Assembly: GCA_018623405.1 (NCBI GenBank)
Contig: JAAZVO010000008.1
Location: 1 to 22,397, forward strand
DNA length: 22,397 nt
Source of the DNA: Crocinitomicaceae bacterium
GTDB taxonomy: Bacteria > Bacteroidota > Bacteroidia > Flavobacteriales_G > Salibacteraceae
Direction of reading: 5' to 3'
Under the pieces are notes generated by a model. It was not told the DNA's origin and searched no databases. It worked only from the letters and a program-made list of their open reading frames with translations. Shown piece after piece: positions 1 through 8,148 of the stretch. The translations under genes were made by a program, and so were the position numbers. Every line of letters begins with the position of its first letter. The stretch's first letter is position 1.

Positions 1-453
1 GGCATACCTGATATTCCCAAAGGAGGGTATGACCTCATTTTATTTTCGGAGAAAATAAGACAAGAAATTGTAACTATTTCTGAGAAGAATACCAATATTG
101 TTTATTTAATTTCTTGGTTAGGATTTCCCTACGTTAGCATACCTTATAAAAGAGAAAAAAGACACTCCGGAAAATCACAATGGCACTTTTGGAAGAAAGT
201 AAAACTCTTTTTAGACTCCATTTTTTCATTTACAGATATTCCCTTATTTGTAATTAGACTTATCGGGCTTTTAGGAGTTTTTACTTTTTGCTTTGAAATT
301 CTTTTGGTATTTATCTCACCTATTTATTCTTACGTTTTCTCTCTACCCACTTTATTAATTGCAGGGGTTATTATTATTTTAGAAATAATTGCAGAATATA
401 TTTGGCGAATCCATGAATCTGTAAGAAATAGACCAAATTTTGTAATTAAATGA
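1..453 (+). CDS. Family 2 glycosyltransferase, C-terminal part (5' end outside window)
   Basis: Frame 1 is open from base 1 to a TGA at 451-453 and gives 150 residues with no start codon, so the gene begins upstream of the window. The visible part has a short soluble stretch with 'YKREKRHSGKSQW' near residues 48-60. This matches the basic R..GxSKw segment that precedes the membrane helices in polyprenyl-phosphate sugar transferases of the DPM1/GtrB/ArnC group. Two hydrophobic helices follow at about residues 81-106 and 115-134, then a short basic tail. From family knowledge, such enzymes load a sugar onto a polyprenyl phosphate at the inner membrane or add sugars to a lipid-linked glycan. The catalytic GT-A domain lies outside the window, so donor and acceptor cannot be judged. 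The stop overlaps the next gene's ATG (ATGA), indicating one transcript. Confidence 0.75.
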   Translation, partial: GIPDIPKGGYDLILFSEKIRQEIVTISEKNTNIVYLISWLGFPYVSIPYKREKRHSGKSQWHFWKKVKLFLDSIFSFTDIPLFVIRLIGLLGVFTFCFEILLVFISPIYSYVFSLPTLLIAGVIIILEIIAEYIWRIHESVRNRPNFVIK

Positions 454-2009
454 CCAAAGTTCTTTTAATTAACCCACCAGTAATTAATGTTATTGAGCCT
501 TGGACCGATCAACCTCAATATGTTAGAACCGCTCTTGCACATCTCGCAGGATATTTGAGAAATACCCAAAAAGTTGAAATTAAGGTAATAGATGCTAAAT
601 ACGAGCAAATAAACTTTGAAGAAGTTGTTCGAAGAACTGAAGAGTTCGACCCAGATATTGTTGGTCTTACTGCCTTTACAAGTGAAATTAAACCTGCGGC
701 CTACCAAGCTGCCTTAATTAAAAAGTTAAACCCTAATATTTTAACTGTTATTGGAGGGGTTCATGTTACCACTTTACCAAGAGAAACCCTTGAAGAATTT
801 CCTTTTTTTGATTTTGGGGTAGTTGGCGAAGGTGAAATAACTTTAAAAGAGTTAGTTGACTACAAAAAAGGAGTTAAAAGTTTAGAAGAAATTAAGGGGT
901 TGGTTTACAGAAAAGGAAATGAAATAATTAAGACACCTCCGCGTCCAAATATTGTTGATCAAGAAAGCCTACCCTTACCTGCTTGGGACCTACTACCAAA
1001 GGCAGAAATGTATTACATACAAACAGAAAAAGGTTGCCCCTTTAACTGCCAATTTTGTGTAAACCATAATGGAAGAGTAGCTAGAAAAAGAAGTCCACAA
1101 AGTGTAATTAAAGAATTTGAACAGCTTATAAATTATGCTAACCCTGAGTATATCAATATTGGGGACGAGATTTTTACTGTTGATATGCCTAGAGCCTATC
1201 AAATTATGGAGTTAATGATTCAAAAGGGAATTCATGACAAAATAAAATGGGATGTTCAAACTCATGTAAAATATATTGATGAGCCATTAATAGAGCAATT
1301 TAAGCGTGCAAAAATTTATGAACTCCATATGGGTGTTGAGGCAGGAGATGAAATTAGCTTAAAGAATTTAGGAAAAGGAAACACAAAAGAAACAATACAA
1401 AGGGCTTTTGATTTAGCTAGGAAGGTAGGAGTAAAAACTGGTGCATTTTTTATTTTAGGTCATCCCGGCGAAACGATTAAGTCTATGCAAAATACTATCG
1501 ACTTTGCTGCTAAGGTAAACCCAGATGTTCCTATGTTTTCTATTATGGTGGCTTATCCTGGCACTGAAATAGCTAGACTGGCTTCAAAAAAAGAACAAGG
1601 TTTTGCAGGAATCTCTAGAAATTGGGATGATTACCGATTTAGAATTGGTGGCTCGATATGGTATAAAAACTTTACCAAAAAGCAATTAGAGTGGATGTTG
1701 ATTAAAGGTTACTTAACTGTATTTATTAAAAACTATAGGATTATTGACCTTTTCAAATTCGCATGGAAATACAGAAAAGCCGCACTTACTCTACTATCAA
1801 AAGTGTTAACAGGTAAAGAAGTAATATCAGAATATGCTCCTCCTCCAAAAGATTATGAAGAAATTTTAAAAACAAGCTTTGTAACTTCAGATGAATCAAT
1901 GGAAGCCTCAAAAACCACTTTTGCCGCTTTTTTAGCAGATGAAATGAAACGCACAAAAAACGAAAATCCTGAATTAGTTGCAGAGCAACGTTACCGCCCC
2001 TCTATTTAG
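450..2009 (+). CDS. B12-binding radical SAM enzyme
   Basis: The 519-residue protein starts with a Rossmann-like cobalamin-binding domain at about residues 1-140 (LLINPP at 5-10, 'VIGGVHVTTLPRETLEE' at 100-116, GVVGEGE at 123-129). A radical SAM TIM barrel follows, with the 4Fe-4S triad C196-x3-C200-x2-C203 in 'EKGCPFNCQFC'. A helical C-terminal part (about 400-519) carries basic and aromatic residues and may contact the membrane or substrate. Family members use 5'-deoxyadenosyl radical chemistry, often with methylcobalamin, to methylate or rearrange unactivated carbons. Some act in lipid, hopanoid or natural-product tailoring, and the substrate here cannot be assigned. It is coupled to the upstream glycosyltransferase by an ATGA overlap. 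Its 3' end overlaps the convergent carbamoyltransferase gene by 8 bases. The length is usual for the family and both domains look complete. Confidence 0.85.
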   Translation: MTKVLLINPPVINVIEPWTDQPQYVRTALAHLAGYLRNTQKVEIKVIDAKYEQINFEEVVRRTEEFDPDIVGLTAFTSEIKPAAYQAALIKKLNPNILTVIGGVHVTTLPRETLEEFPFFDFGVVGEGEITLKELVDYKKGVKSLEEIKGLVYRKGNEIIKTPPRPNIVDQESLPLPAWDLLPKAEMYYIQTEKGCPFNCQFCVNHNGRVARKRSPQSVIKEFEQLINYANPEYINIGDEIFTVDMPRAYQIMELMIQKGIHDKIKWDVQTHVKYIDEPLIEQFKRAKIYELHMGVEAGDEISLKNLGKGNTKETIQRAFDLARKVGVKTGAFFILGHPGETIKSMQNTIDFAAKVNPDVPMFSIMVAYPGTEIARLASKKEQGFAGISRNWDDYRFRIGGSIWYKNFTKKQLEWMLIKGYLTVFIKNYRIIDLFKFAWKYRKAALTLLSKVLTGKEVISEYAPPPKDYEEILKTSFVTSDESMEASKTTFAAFLADEMKRTKNENPELVAEQRYRPSI

Positions 2010-3588
2010 GTTTTTCTATTAAAAAGTTTTCTAGAATTAGGTAGTCTAAACCACTGCCAAAAAATGTTCTAATTGCATCAATAGGTGCATAAACCATGGG
2101 TTCTTTATTGTGGTTAAAGCTTGTATTTATTACGAAAGGTAAATCATCAGAAAGTAAAGGGAATTTATTTGATACAGTTTGTACCCTAACCGTTCCATCA
2201 AAATGAATTACCTCCTTAAATAAGTCTTTATAACCTTCAGTTACCTTAAAAACCATATTCATAAAAGGGGAAGCAGGTTGGTTGGTTTCAAAATACTTTT
2301 GCAAATCTTGTTCTCTGATTACTATCCCAAAAGGCCTAAATCCTTCCCTGAACTTTATTCTCTTATTTAGTTTTTGCTTTACTTCCTCAATATGTGGGTT
2401 TGCCAAAATACTTCGGTTTACCAATGCCCTAGGGCCAAACTCACTTTTTCCTTTATAGAATCCAATAAATTTTTTGTCTAAAATAAGTTTTTGGGCGGTT
2501 TTATAAGAATCATCAATATTTTGGTATTTAATACCTACCTCTTTTAAGGAGTTTTCAATTTCATCGTTTTTAAATGCTCTTCCGAGAAATGGATTGTCTT
2601 GAACTCTTCTTGTTGGAGTATTTGACAAAAAAGCGGCTCCTAAAGAAATTCCTGAATCATTTGAACAGCAATTAGTATAGAGTTTTCCATTGGTTAGGTC
2701 AGCCAACTTTCCATTTAATTTACCATTTAATGCTACTCCACCTGCAAAGCAAAGGTTCTTTTCGCCTGTTTTTTTTAGCCAAAAACTTACCAATTGTGTC
2801 ATTACAACTTCAAGTTGATTTTGGGCAGACGCAGCTAAATCAAAATGAAATTTACTTGGGTTGCCAGGCAAGGCTTTTGCAAAACCTATTTTTTGCTCAA
2901 ACTTTTCATTGAATAACATTTTTTGCTCCGTTGGGCTTGGGGTTTTCGGCGGAATGGAAATTAAATATGCTTCATTTAAATGCAATTTTCCATTTTCAAA
3001 CTTCATTAAAAATGATAAGTCTAAATTTGGTTTTCCCATTGCGGCTAAAGCCATCAATTTAAACTCATCTCTATCTTTTTGAAACCCGCAATATTGAGTT
3101 ATTAAAGAATAAAAAACGCCAAAACTTTGAGGCCTTTTGTAAGTCTCTAAAAGTTGAAATCCACTACCTTTTGAAGCTTTGTAGATGTGAATAGAATCAC
3201 CATCACCAGAGTTATCTGCAGTAATTACCAATGAGTTTTTAAAAGGAGATAAATAAAACACACTTGCCGCATGGCATTTATGATGATGATGTAACTCCAA
3301 TTTTGGGCAAGATCCAAAATGTGCCTGAAAATAGTTTTGTAAATCCTCAACAATTTGATTTCCCCATGTAGCTCCATGAAAAGCCACTTTATCTACATCC
3401 GAAAAATTTTTATCTGCAATATCTAGAACTTCTCTAATTGCCAAATAAGGAATTTGGCCTTTTGAATGCTTTATTCTATTTAACCTTTCTTCTTCAACTG
3501 CAGCCAATACTGTATTATTTTCAACAAGCACTGCAGCAACATCCTGATAACCTCCTCCAAAACCACCGTTTATTCCTAGAACTAACAT
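2002..3588 (-). CDS. Carbamoyltransferase, NodU/CmcH/TobZ family
   Basis: The 528-residue protein has the two-part build of the family. The N-terminal Kae1/ASKHA-like domain has 'LGINGGFGGGYQDVAAVLVE' at 4-23, 'EEERLNRIKH' at 32-41, a His-rich metal site 'HHHHKCHAAS' at 100-109 and 'ADNSGDGDS' at 124-132. The C-terminal domain carries 'GPRALVNRSILANP' and 'KFREGFRPFG'. In TobZ and relatives these enzymes make carbamoyl-AMP from carbamoyl phosphate and ATP, then pass the carbamoyl group to a sugar hydroxyl, so O-carbamoylation of a glycan is the likely role. The ATG start shares one base with the TAA of the upstream amidotransferase (TAATG), making this the last gene of a four-gene minus-strand operon. 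Nothing looks truncated. The exact acceptor is not visible. Confidence 0.9.
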   Translation of the reverse strand: MLVLGINGGFGGGYQDVAAVLVENNTVLAAVEEERLNRIKHSKGQIPYLAIREVLDIADKNFSDVDKVAFHGATWGNQIVEDLQNYFQAHFGSCPKLELHHHHKCHAASVFYLSPFKNSLVITADNSGDGDSIHIYKASKGSGFQLLETYKRPQSFGVFYSLITQYCGFQKDRDEFKLMALAAMGKPNLDLSFLMKFENGKLHLNEAYLISIPPKTPSPTEQKMLFNEKFEQKIGFAKALPGNPSKFHFDLAASAQNQLEVVMTQLVSFWLKKTGEKNLCFAGGVALNGKLNGKLADLTNGKLYTNCCSNDSGISLGAAFLSNTPTRRVQDNPFLGRAFKNDEIENSLKEVGIKYQNIDDSYKTAQKLILDKKFIGFYKGKSEFGPRALVNRSILANPHIEEVKQKLNKRIKFREGFRPFGIVIREQDLQKYFETNQPASPFMNMVFKVTEGYKDLFKEVIHFDGTVRVQTVSNKFPLLSDDLPFVINTSFNHNKEPMVYAPIDAIRTFFGSGLDYLILENFLIEKPK

Positions 3589-4775
3589 TAAGCGCCGCAG
3601 TTAAAATATTTATCGTACACAATTTCAGGAAAAAAGCCTGTTTTAGACATTGCTTTTATGATGGGTTTTGCTAGTTTCATTTTGGGATACCCCGTTTTGT
3701 AATCTCTAAACGTTTTTGGAGGCAACTTTAGCCACTCATTAAATTGGTCTTTTGTTATTTGTAATCTCCTTAGGCAAAGGTCAATAACCTTAGGGTCTTC
3801 CAATACATATTTTTCTTTTACTAATTCTATGGCCTCTTCCCTATTCATTTGGTTATCCCTAATTAAAGCAGAATAAGAATTTAGCCTAAAATCGATGTTA
3901 AATTTTACCCTTTGTACATAAGTAATTAAACTCCAATACAAATCATCGTAATAATGTGCTCCGGGATATACCCAATCATATTCTCTCTTAATGATTTCTT
4001 CAGCTTTTTTCCTTAAATAATTTTCATAGTAAAGTGGGGAGTGAGCTTTTATTCCCTTTATAAATGAAAAGTAAAATAATTCTTGGGGCCCTAATTGGTA
4101 ATTTGGCCTGTTTGGAGAAAATGGTTTAAGCGTAACCTCACCAAACTTTTTGTGTACATTCTTTAGGTACTCGCCCTCCATATAAGCCCAAGAAATTGGC
4201 TTAATTCCTTCGGTTCTAAATGATTGACCATAAATTATATGCTTAATATTTTCTTGGTGAGCCACTCCATAACAAGCAGCCGCAATTCCTACATCAGTAC
4301 CTTCATTTAAATCGGGAGTAGAAGCCTTGAGAAAAGCTATTTTTAAATCTCTTGATTCATTGTAGTTGGAGGTAATGGTTCTAATTTCTACACCCAACCT
4401 TTTAATGGTACTCAACATATTTTCTCCTGCAACAGGGTTATCAAACCCATCGTTAAAATGCACAGCAAGAGGTTTAAGTTTGTATTTTGTTACAATTAGG
4501 TGCAATAAATAGGTGCTGTCTCTTCCTCCGCTTATTCCAACCACACAATCAAATTTCCCTTTAGTAGCTTTTTTTATCTGAGATATCTCCTTTTCAAGAA
4601 TTTTTTGTCCTACGTTATTATTTGGGTAAATCTGAGTCCACTTTTCATGGAGATGACAAAAGTTACACACCCCAAATTGGTCAAACTTAATACCAGGGCA
4701 AGTGGTATCAGAAATACATTTTGTACACCTTTTGTAAGGAATATTTGTTTGAACTCCGTTAACAATTACACCCAT
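3588..4775 (-). CDS. PP-loop N-acetyl sugar amidotransferase (WbpG/PseA-like)
   Basis: The 395-residue protein opens with a cysteine-rich zinc-ribbon-like segment, C17-x2-C20 and C37-x2-C40, with C26 between them. A PP-loop ATP pyrophosphatase motif, SGGRDS, follows at 82-87 in 'VVGISGGRDSTYLLHL'. This N-terminal ribbon plus PP-loop is the layout of the WbpG family, which adenylates an N-acetyl group on a nucleotide sugar and replaces the oxygen with ammonia to give an acetamidino sugar in surface glycans. Classical WbpG works with HisH- and HisF-like partners that deliver ammonia from glutamine, and none is encoded in this window. Instead, a nitrilase-family amidohydrolase lies directly upstream with a one-base gap and may supply ammonia (inference). 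The gene's stop overlaps the carbamoyltransferase ATG by one base. Confidence 0.85.
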   Translation of the reverse strand: MGVIVNGVQTNIPYKRCTKCISDTTCPGIKFDQFGVCNFCHLHEKWTQIYPNNNVGQKILEKEISQIKKATKGKFDCVVGISGGRDSTYLLHLIVTKYKLKPLAVHFNDGFDNPVAGENMLSTIKRLGVEIRTITSNYNESRDLKIAFLKASTPDLNEGTDVGIAAACYGVAHQENIKHIIYGQSFRTEGIKPISWAYMEGEYLKNVHKKFGEVTLKPFSPNRPNYQLGPQELFYFSFIKGIKAHSPLYYENYLRKKAEEIIKREYDWVYPGAHYYDDLYWSLITYVQRVKFNIDFRLNSYSALIRDNQMNREEAIELVKEKYVLEDPKVIDLCLRRLQITKDQFNEWLKLPPKTFRDYKTGYPKMKLAKPIIKAMSKTGFFPEIVYDKYFNCGA

Positions 4776-4776
4776 T

Positions 4777-5574
4777 TTATTTGGTCAATTTCTTTGAGAT
4801 TTGTTCACCTTTTAAGGGGTTATTTGGCAATTCTACCTCGATGGTAATGGTTTCTGATGCAAACTCGTTTTGGATACCTTCTGATATAAGACCATTTGGA
4901 CCTACAACTAAAGATTTTCCTACCATTTTCTTCCCCACATAAGGCCCTCCAATAATGTACCCAACAGCAGTTGTTGAAGCTACAATTAAGTTATGGTTTT
5001 GAGCAAGAGTTGAAAACGGCCCAATCCACTTTTTAAAATATGGATTTTCACCCTCAACCAATTCATGAGAAACTGTCCATGAGCTTGGTGAAAGAATAAT
5101 TTGGGCACCCATTGCGGCAAGACTGTTTCCTAGGTAAAGCGCTTCTTTATAATTATCTGCACAAATGTTTAACCCTACTTTGCCAAACTCGGTGTTAATT
5201 ACTTCAAGTTTTGCCCCAACCTCATAATAGGGAAATTCAACTTCTAAAAGATTTATTTTTCTATGTTTTAGAACAATATCTCCTTGCCTATTAATAAGTA
5301 TTGCTGTGTTGTAATTCTTTTCTCCTTCCCTTTCAGTTAATCCAACACAAATCCAAACGCTGTGCTTTTTTGCCAAATCACAAAAAAAATCAGATGCTTC
5401 TCCGGGTATAGGAAGAGCATTTTCAATACCATAGGGATGAGTCCAACCAAAGTCAATGGTTTCTGGGAGTAGAATTAGGTCTGCATTATTTGCTTCAATA
5501 AATTTTTTGGCCCTTTGAAAATTTCGTTCAGGTTCTGCACCTTCTACCAAAAGCTGTATTAGTGATAGCTTCAA
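4777..5574 (-). CDS. Nitrilase-superfamily carbon-nitrogen hydrolase
   Basis: The 265-residue protein is a standard-length single-domain member with the catalytic Glu-Lys-Cys triad in the right order: E38 in 'LLPETIDFGW', K106 in 'LKHRKINLLE' and C138 in 'GLNICADNYKEA'. Family members hydrolyse amides or nitriles. In glutamine-dependent NAD synthetase such a domain is a glutaminase that channels ammonia to a PP-loop synthetase domain. The next gene here encodes a PP-loop sugar amidotransferase, so an analogous ammonia-donor role is plausible but is inference. An independent amidase on an N-acyl sugar is the alternative. The start is a TTG at 5574, which overlaps the upstream gene's TGA by two bases (TTGA). 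It gives the usual family N-terminus, a short polar residue followed by a beta strand ending in Q-L. Confidence 0.85.
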   Translation of the reverse strand: MKLSLIQLLVEGAEPERNFQRAKKFIEANNADLILLPETIDFGWTHPYGIENALPIPGEASDFFCDLAKKHSVWICVGLTEREGEKNYNTAILINRQGDIVLKHRKINLLEVEFPYYEVGAKLEVINTEFGKVGLNICADNYKEALYLGNSLAAMGAQIILSPSSWTVSHELVEGENPYFKKWIGPFSTLAQNHNLIVASTTAVGYIIGGPYVGKKMVGKSLVVGPNGLISEGIQNEFASETITIEVELPNNPLKGEQISKKLTK

Positions 5575-7169
5575 TTTGTAATTTGGTATGCGTTAATATT
5601 ATCAATAATATTATTTAGTTCTACTTTTTTAAATTCAATATTCTCATTATAAATAACCTTAACATATTGCTTCAAGAAATCAGCATTCTCAGGTGAGGTT
5701 AAATAAATATTTAAATTGTTTTTACTCTCTATGTAATTAATTAAATTAAGAAACTGTTTGTTGTTGCAATTGCATTTTGATTCAAGAAAAGAGTTGTACT
5801 GCGGTAAATAAGTTAATTGTCCCATATCAATTGTATAAATTTCAGCCCCTAACTCATTTAAAGGCTTAAATGCACCAACATTTAATATAAATGATGACTC
5901 GCGATCTATTAGGATATTCTCGAATTTTGATCCATTCTCAAATAAAAAATCAGAATATAACTTTGCATTTTTCTTTGCCTCAGCATGTTTAAGACCAAAA
6001 AATAACAGTTCTGACAATAAAAAAAGAATCAACAATACATTTGAAATAAATAGTTTTTTTAATCTTTCTCTTTCTTGAAACAATAAATAGAGGATTAAAC
6101 CAAATAGAATTGGGAAAACCATTCTATGTTCGAGTTTAAAAATAATCCCTACAAAAAATATTAAAACTAGGCCTAATCCCGGAGCAATTAATATAGCAAT
6201 TCGCCTTTTGGATAGAAATATCAAAAAAAACCAGAGGATAGGAAATGCAAGATAAAATACCGGGTTTTTTTTAAAAATTATTTTCCCCGATTCCCAAGTA
6301 CTTCTTGCTGACCTGCTTATTATTTCTAAAATATTGTTTGGCTTTTCTACTAGAGATAAAACAAAGTTTAATGTAATATTTTCTTCATCATTTAAAAAGT
6401 AGCGTCTTACAGCCATATATTTAATTGAATCTTGAGCAGAGCCCATTTGATCTATGGGGACTGCGAATTTACCATCAGAAATGAAATAAAATTGGGGTTC
6501 ACCAGCTTTGTATAATTCAGAACTTCCCTGCTTATCAACTAAAAAAGCAACTATCAATAAAAGGTTTATAACAATAAATGGCAATAGGGCTTTAAAGGCC
6601 TTGAAATTCATTTTTTGCTCAAAAACTAAAATCGGAATAGTGAATATTGAGGCAATTAAAATGGTCATATCAAACCTATATATAATTCCTAAAACTGTAA
6701 TAAATCCGATTAGTATATAATCTTTTATTGATTTTTCTTGAATTAGAAATGATAGTAAGAACCCTAACACTACTAAAAATGAAGCTAAAAAGGTAATTCC
6801 AAGAAAAACAAATTCATTAATTATTAATAGAAGAAAAAATAAGGCAATAAGAATTATTTTAGCGTGATTAAAAATAGGAAAAGCATTTTTAGCTAATACC
6901 AAGAAAGATATAAAGATTAAAAAGTAGCCTATCAATAATGAAAGTGGAAACCAGCTTATGTTTGGAAAGAAATTATAGAGTTTGCTTAGGACATAATCTT
7001 GTCCTAAACAACAAACAAAGTGAGTATCAACTAAAGGATTATCTAGTAATAAGCCAGAAAAAAGGTAATTTAAAGTTGCACCGTAGGCATTAAAATAAAA
7101 CCCAAAAATAAATTGGATTAGAACGGTTAGAAATAAAAAAACCAAAACGTTTATACTGGACTTCTTCAA
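5571..7169 (-). CDS. Polytopic membrane protein of unknown function, possibly GT-C-like
   Basis: The function is not recognised. The 532-residue protein has about ten hydrophobic helices (near 8-28, 72-93, 104-125, 127-143, 150-165, 168-183, 195-211, 303-319, 324-344, 350-364 and 376-393) and a soluble C-terminal domain of about 135 residues with alternating strands and helices. A short loop after the first helix has acidic residues and two adjacent cysteines (D43, D48, C53-C54, D58). A long extracytoplasmic loop lies at about 212-300. A first-loop acid pair, many helices and a terminal soluble domain recall GT-C glycosyltransferases that use lipid-linked donors, but no family motif is certain. 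It heads a coupled operon with amidohydrolase, amidotransferase and carbamoyltransferase genes, fitting a role at the membrane face of the same glycan pathway. The start is probably TTG at 7169, because the frame closes with TAA four codons upstream. Confidence 0.6.
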   Translation of the reverse strand: MKKSSINVLVFLFLTVLIQFIFGFYFNAYGATLNYLFSGLLLDNPLVDTHFVCCLGQDYVLSKLYNFFPNISWFPLSLLIGYFLIFISFLVLAKNAFPIFNHAKIILIALFFLLLIINEFVFLGITFLASFLVVLGFLLSFLIQEKSIKDYILIGFITVLGIIYRFDMTILIASIFTIPILVFEQKMNFKAFKALLPFIVINLLLIVAFLVDKQGSSELYKAGEPQFYFISDGKFAVPIDQMGSAQDSIKYMAVRRYFLNDEENITLNFVLSLVEKPNNILEIISRSARSTWESGKIIFKKNPVFYLAFPILWFFLIFLSKRRIAILIAPGLGLVLIFFVGIIFKLEHRMVFPILFGLILYLLFQERERLKKLFISNVLLILFLLSELLFFGLKHAEAKKNAKLYSDFLFENGSKFENILIDRESSFILNVGAFKPLNELGAEIYTIDMGQLTYLPQYNSFLESKCNCNNKQFLNLINYIESKNNLNIYLTSPENADFLKQYVKVIYNENIEFKKVELNNIIDNINAYQITN

Positions 7170-7278
7170 TAGATAAAATTATTTTTGGTAAAATAAATTC
7201 ATTATTATTTCTGCACCCAAAAAAATTTCTCACTATGGTGTTTAATTTACAATAGTTAATAAAAAGTAAATCTATACC
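7170..7278. promoter_or_regulatory. Divergent intergenic region with a possible -7 box
   Basis: This 109-base AT-rich gap separates two divergently transcribed units and must hold control sequences for at least one of them. On the plus strand TATTTTTG at 7180-7187 fits the TAnnTTTG -7 consensus of the Bacteroidota. It would leave a leader of about 85 bases before the halogenase-like gene. No TTTG -33 element stands out upstream of it, and no good box was found for the minus-strand membrane-protein operon. The match is weak given the base composition. Confidence 0.25.
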
Positions 7279-8148
7279 TTGATAAAAAAAATTTTTTCTC
7301 AATTTAAAAACTGTCAATTAAACTTTTTAGAAACCAATAACCAAATGTTTATTAATGGTAATATTATTGACAGTATTCTTTCTGATAAATACACTGGAAT
7401 AGTTATTAGGGAGGTTTTTTCTGAAACATTTTGTGAAAGCATCATTGAAAAATATGAAGGAATTGATTCATCTAAAAAATTCACCTTTGCAAAAAACTCA
7501 GGTGAATGTTTTCCAATTTCTTTTAGTTCATTATTAGGTCAAAACCTTGAAAGCACAGAAGATTGTAATCTTTTCTTTCAAAAATTATCTAGAGATTTTG
7601 AAGATAATTTTCATCCAATTCTTGATGAAATAAATGAAAAGGTTTTAGGGATAATTCAAGGCCTTGATAATTCTATAAGTATTCAGCCTGCTGAGTTTAA
7701 TGGTTGCAATAGTAGTTTAAAGTTAAATACCTTTTCTGTTAGGAAGCTGTATCCATACAAAGGAGGTTTAAAATTCCATGTTGGAAACTCATTTAAAGAG
7801 TTTTACTATTCTTTTTACGAATTTGTAGAAATACCAAAATCTTCTGCCCAATTAAGCTATTTTATTGTACTAAAGTCTGCCAAAAAAGGTGGTGATTTAA
7901 AAGTGTTCGATGCAAAATACCCTGATTATAAAGAATTAAAAGATGAACGTGGTTTATTTTCGGGCAAAAAAAAGATTTACCTTGAAAACTTAAAGAATAA
8001 AGTAATAAACATTGGTGTTGGTGATATGATAATATTCGATGGAGGAAATTATTGGCATGAAGTTACTGAACCAAAAGGTGAAATTCCTAGATATACATTA
8101 GGGGGCTTTATTTCCATTTTTGATAAAAAGGGAATAGTATGGTCGTAG
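7279..8148 (+). CDS. WelO5-like Fe(II)/2-oxoglutarate halogenase candidate
   Basis: The 289-residue protein has a double-stranded beta-helix core with H167-V168-G169 ('KFHVGNSF') where hydroxylases have H-x-D/E, then distal H260 in 'GGNYWHEVTE' and the 2OG-binding R271 in 'PRYTLGGF'. Gly or Ala in place of the carboxylate opens a halide site in SyrB2, WelO5 and BesD. From memory, WelO5 shares the HVGN motif, a 'QLSYF' strand, a 'GDM..F.GG.Y.H' segment with the second His, and 'R.T.GGF', in the same order and spacing. It also has a similar N-terminus, 'LHFLD' against 'LNFLE' here. That match supports the TTG start at 7279 over the ATG at codon 23. The predicted role is chlorination or bromination of an aliphatic carbon on a small molecule or sugar intermediate. 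It overlaps the next dioxygenase gene by 10 bases. A hydroxylase or inactive homologue cannot be excluded. Confidence 0.8.
   Translation: MIKKIFSQFKNCQLNFLETNNQMFINGNIIDSILSDKYTGIVIREVFSETFCESIIEKYEGIDSSKKFTFAKNSGECFPISFSSLLGQNLESTEDCNLFFQKLSRDFEDNFHPILDEINEKVLGIIQGLDNSISIQPAEFNGCNSSLKLNTFSVRKLYPYKGGLKFHVGNSFKEFYYSFYEFVEIPKSSAQLSYFIVLKSAKKGGDLKVFDAKYPDYKELKDERGLFSGKKKIYLENLKNKVINIGVGDMIIFDGGNYWHEVTEPKGEIPRYTLGGFISIFDKKGIVWS

Noticed and set aside
465..707. Open frame opposite the B12 radical SAM gene
   Set aside because: It lies wholly inside a well-supported gene on the other strand and has no recognisable motif; treated as a shadow, like the other short frames within genes.
3270..3290. Four consecutive histidines in the carbamoyltransferase, looking like a cloning tag
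   Set aside because: They lie at residues 100-103 within the conserved His-rich metal site of the NodU/TobZ family, so they are natural.
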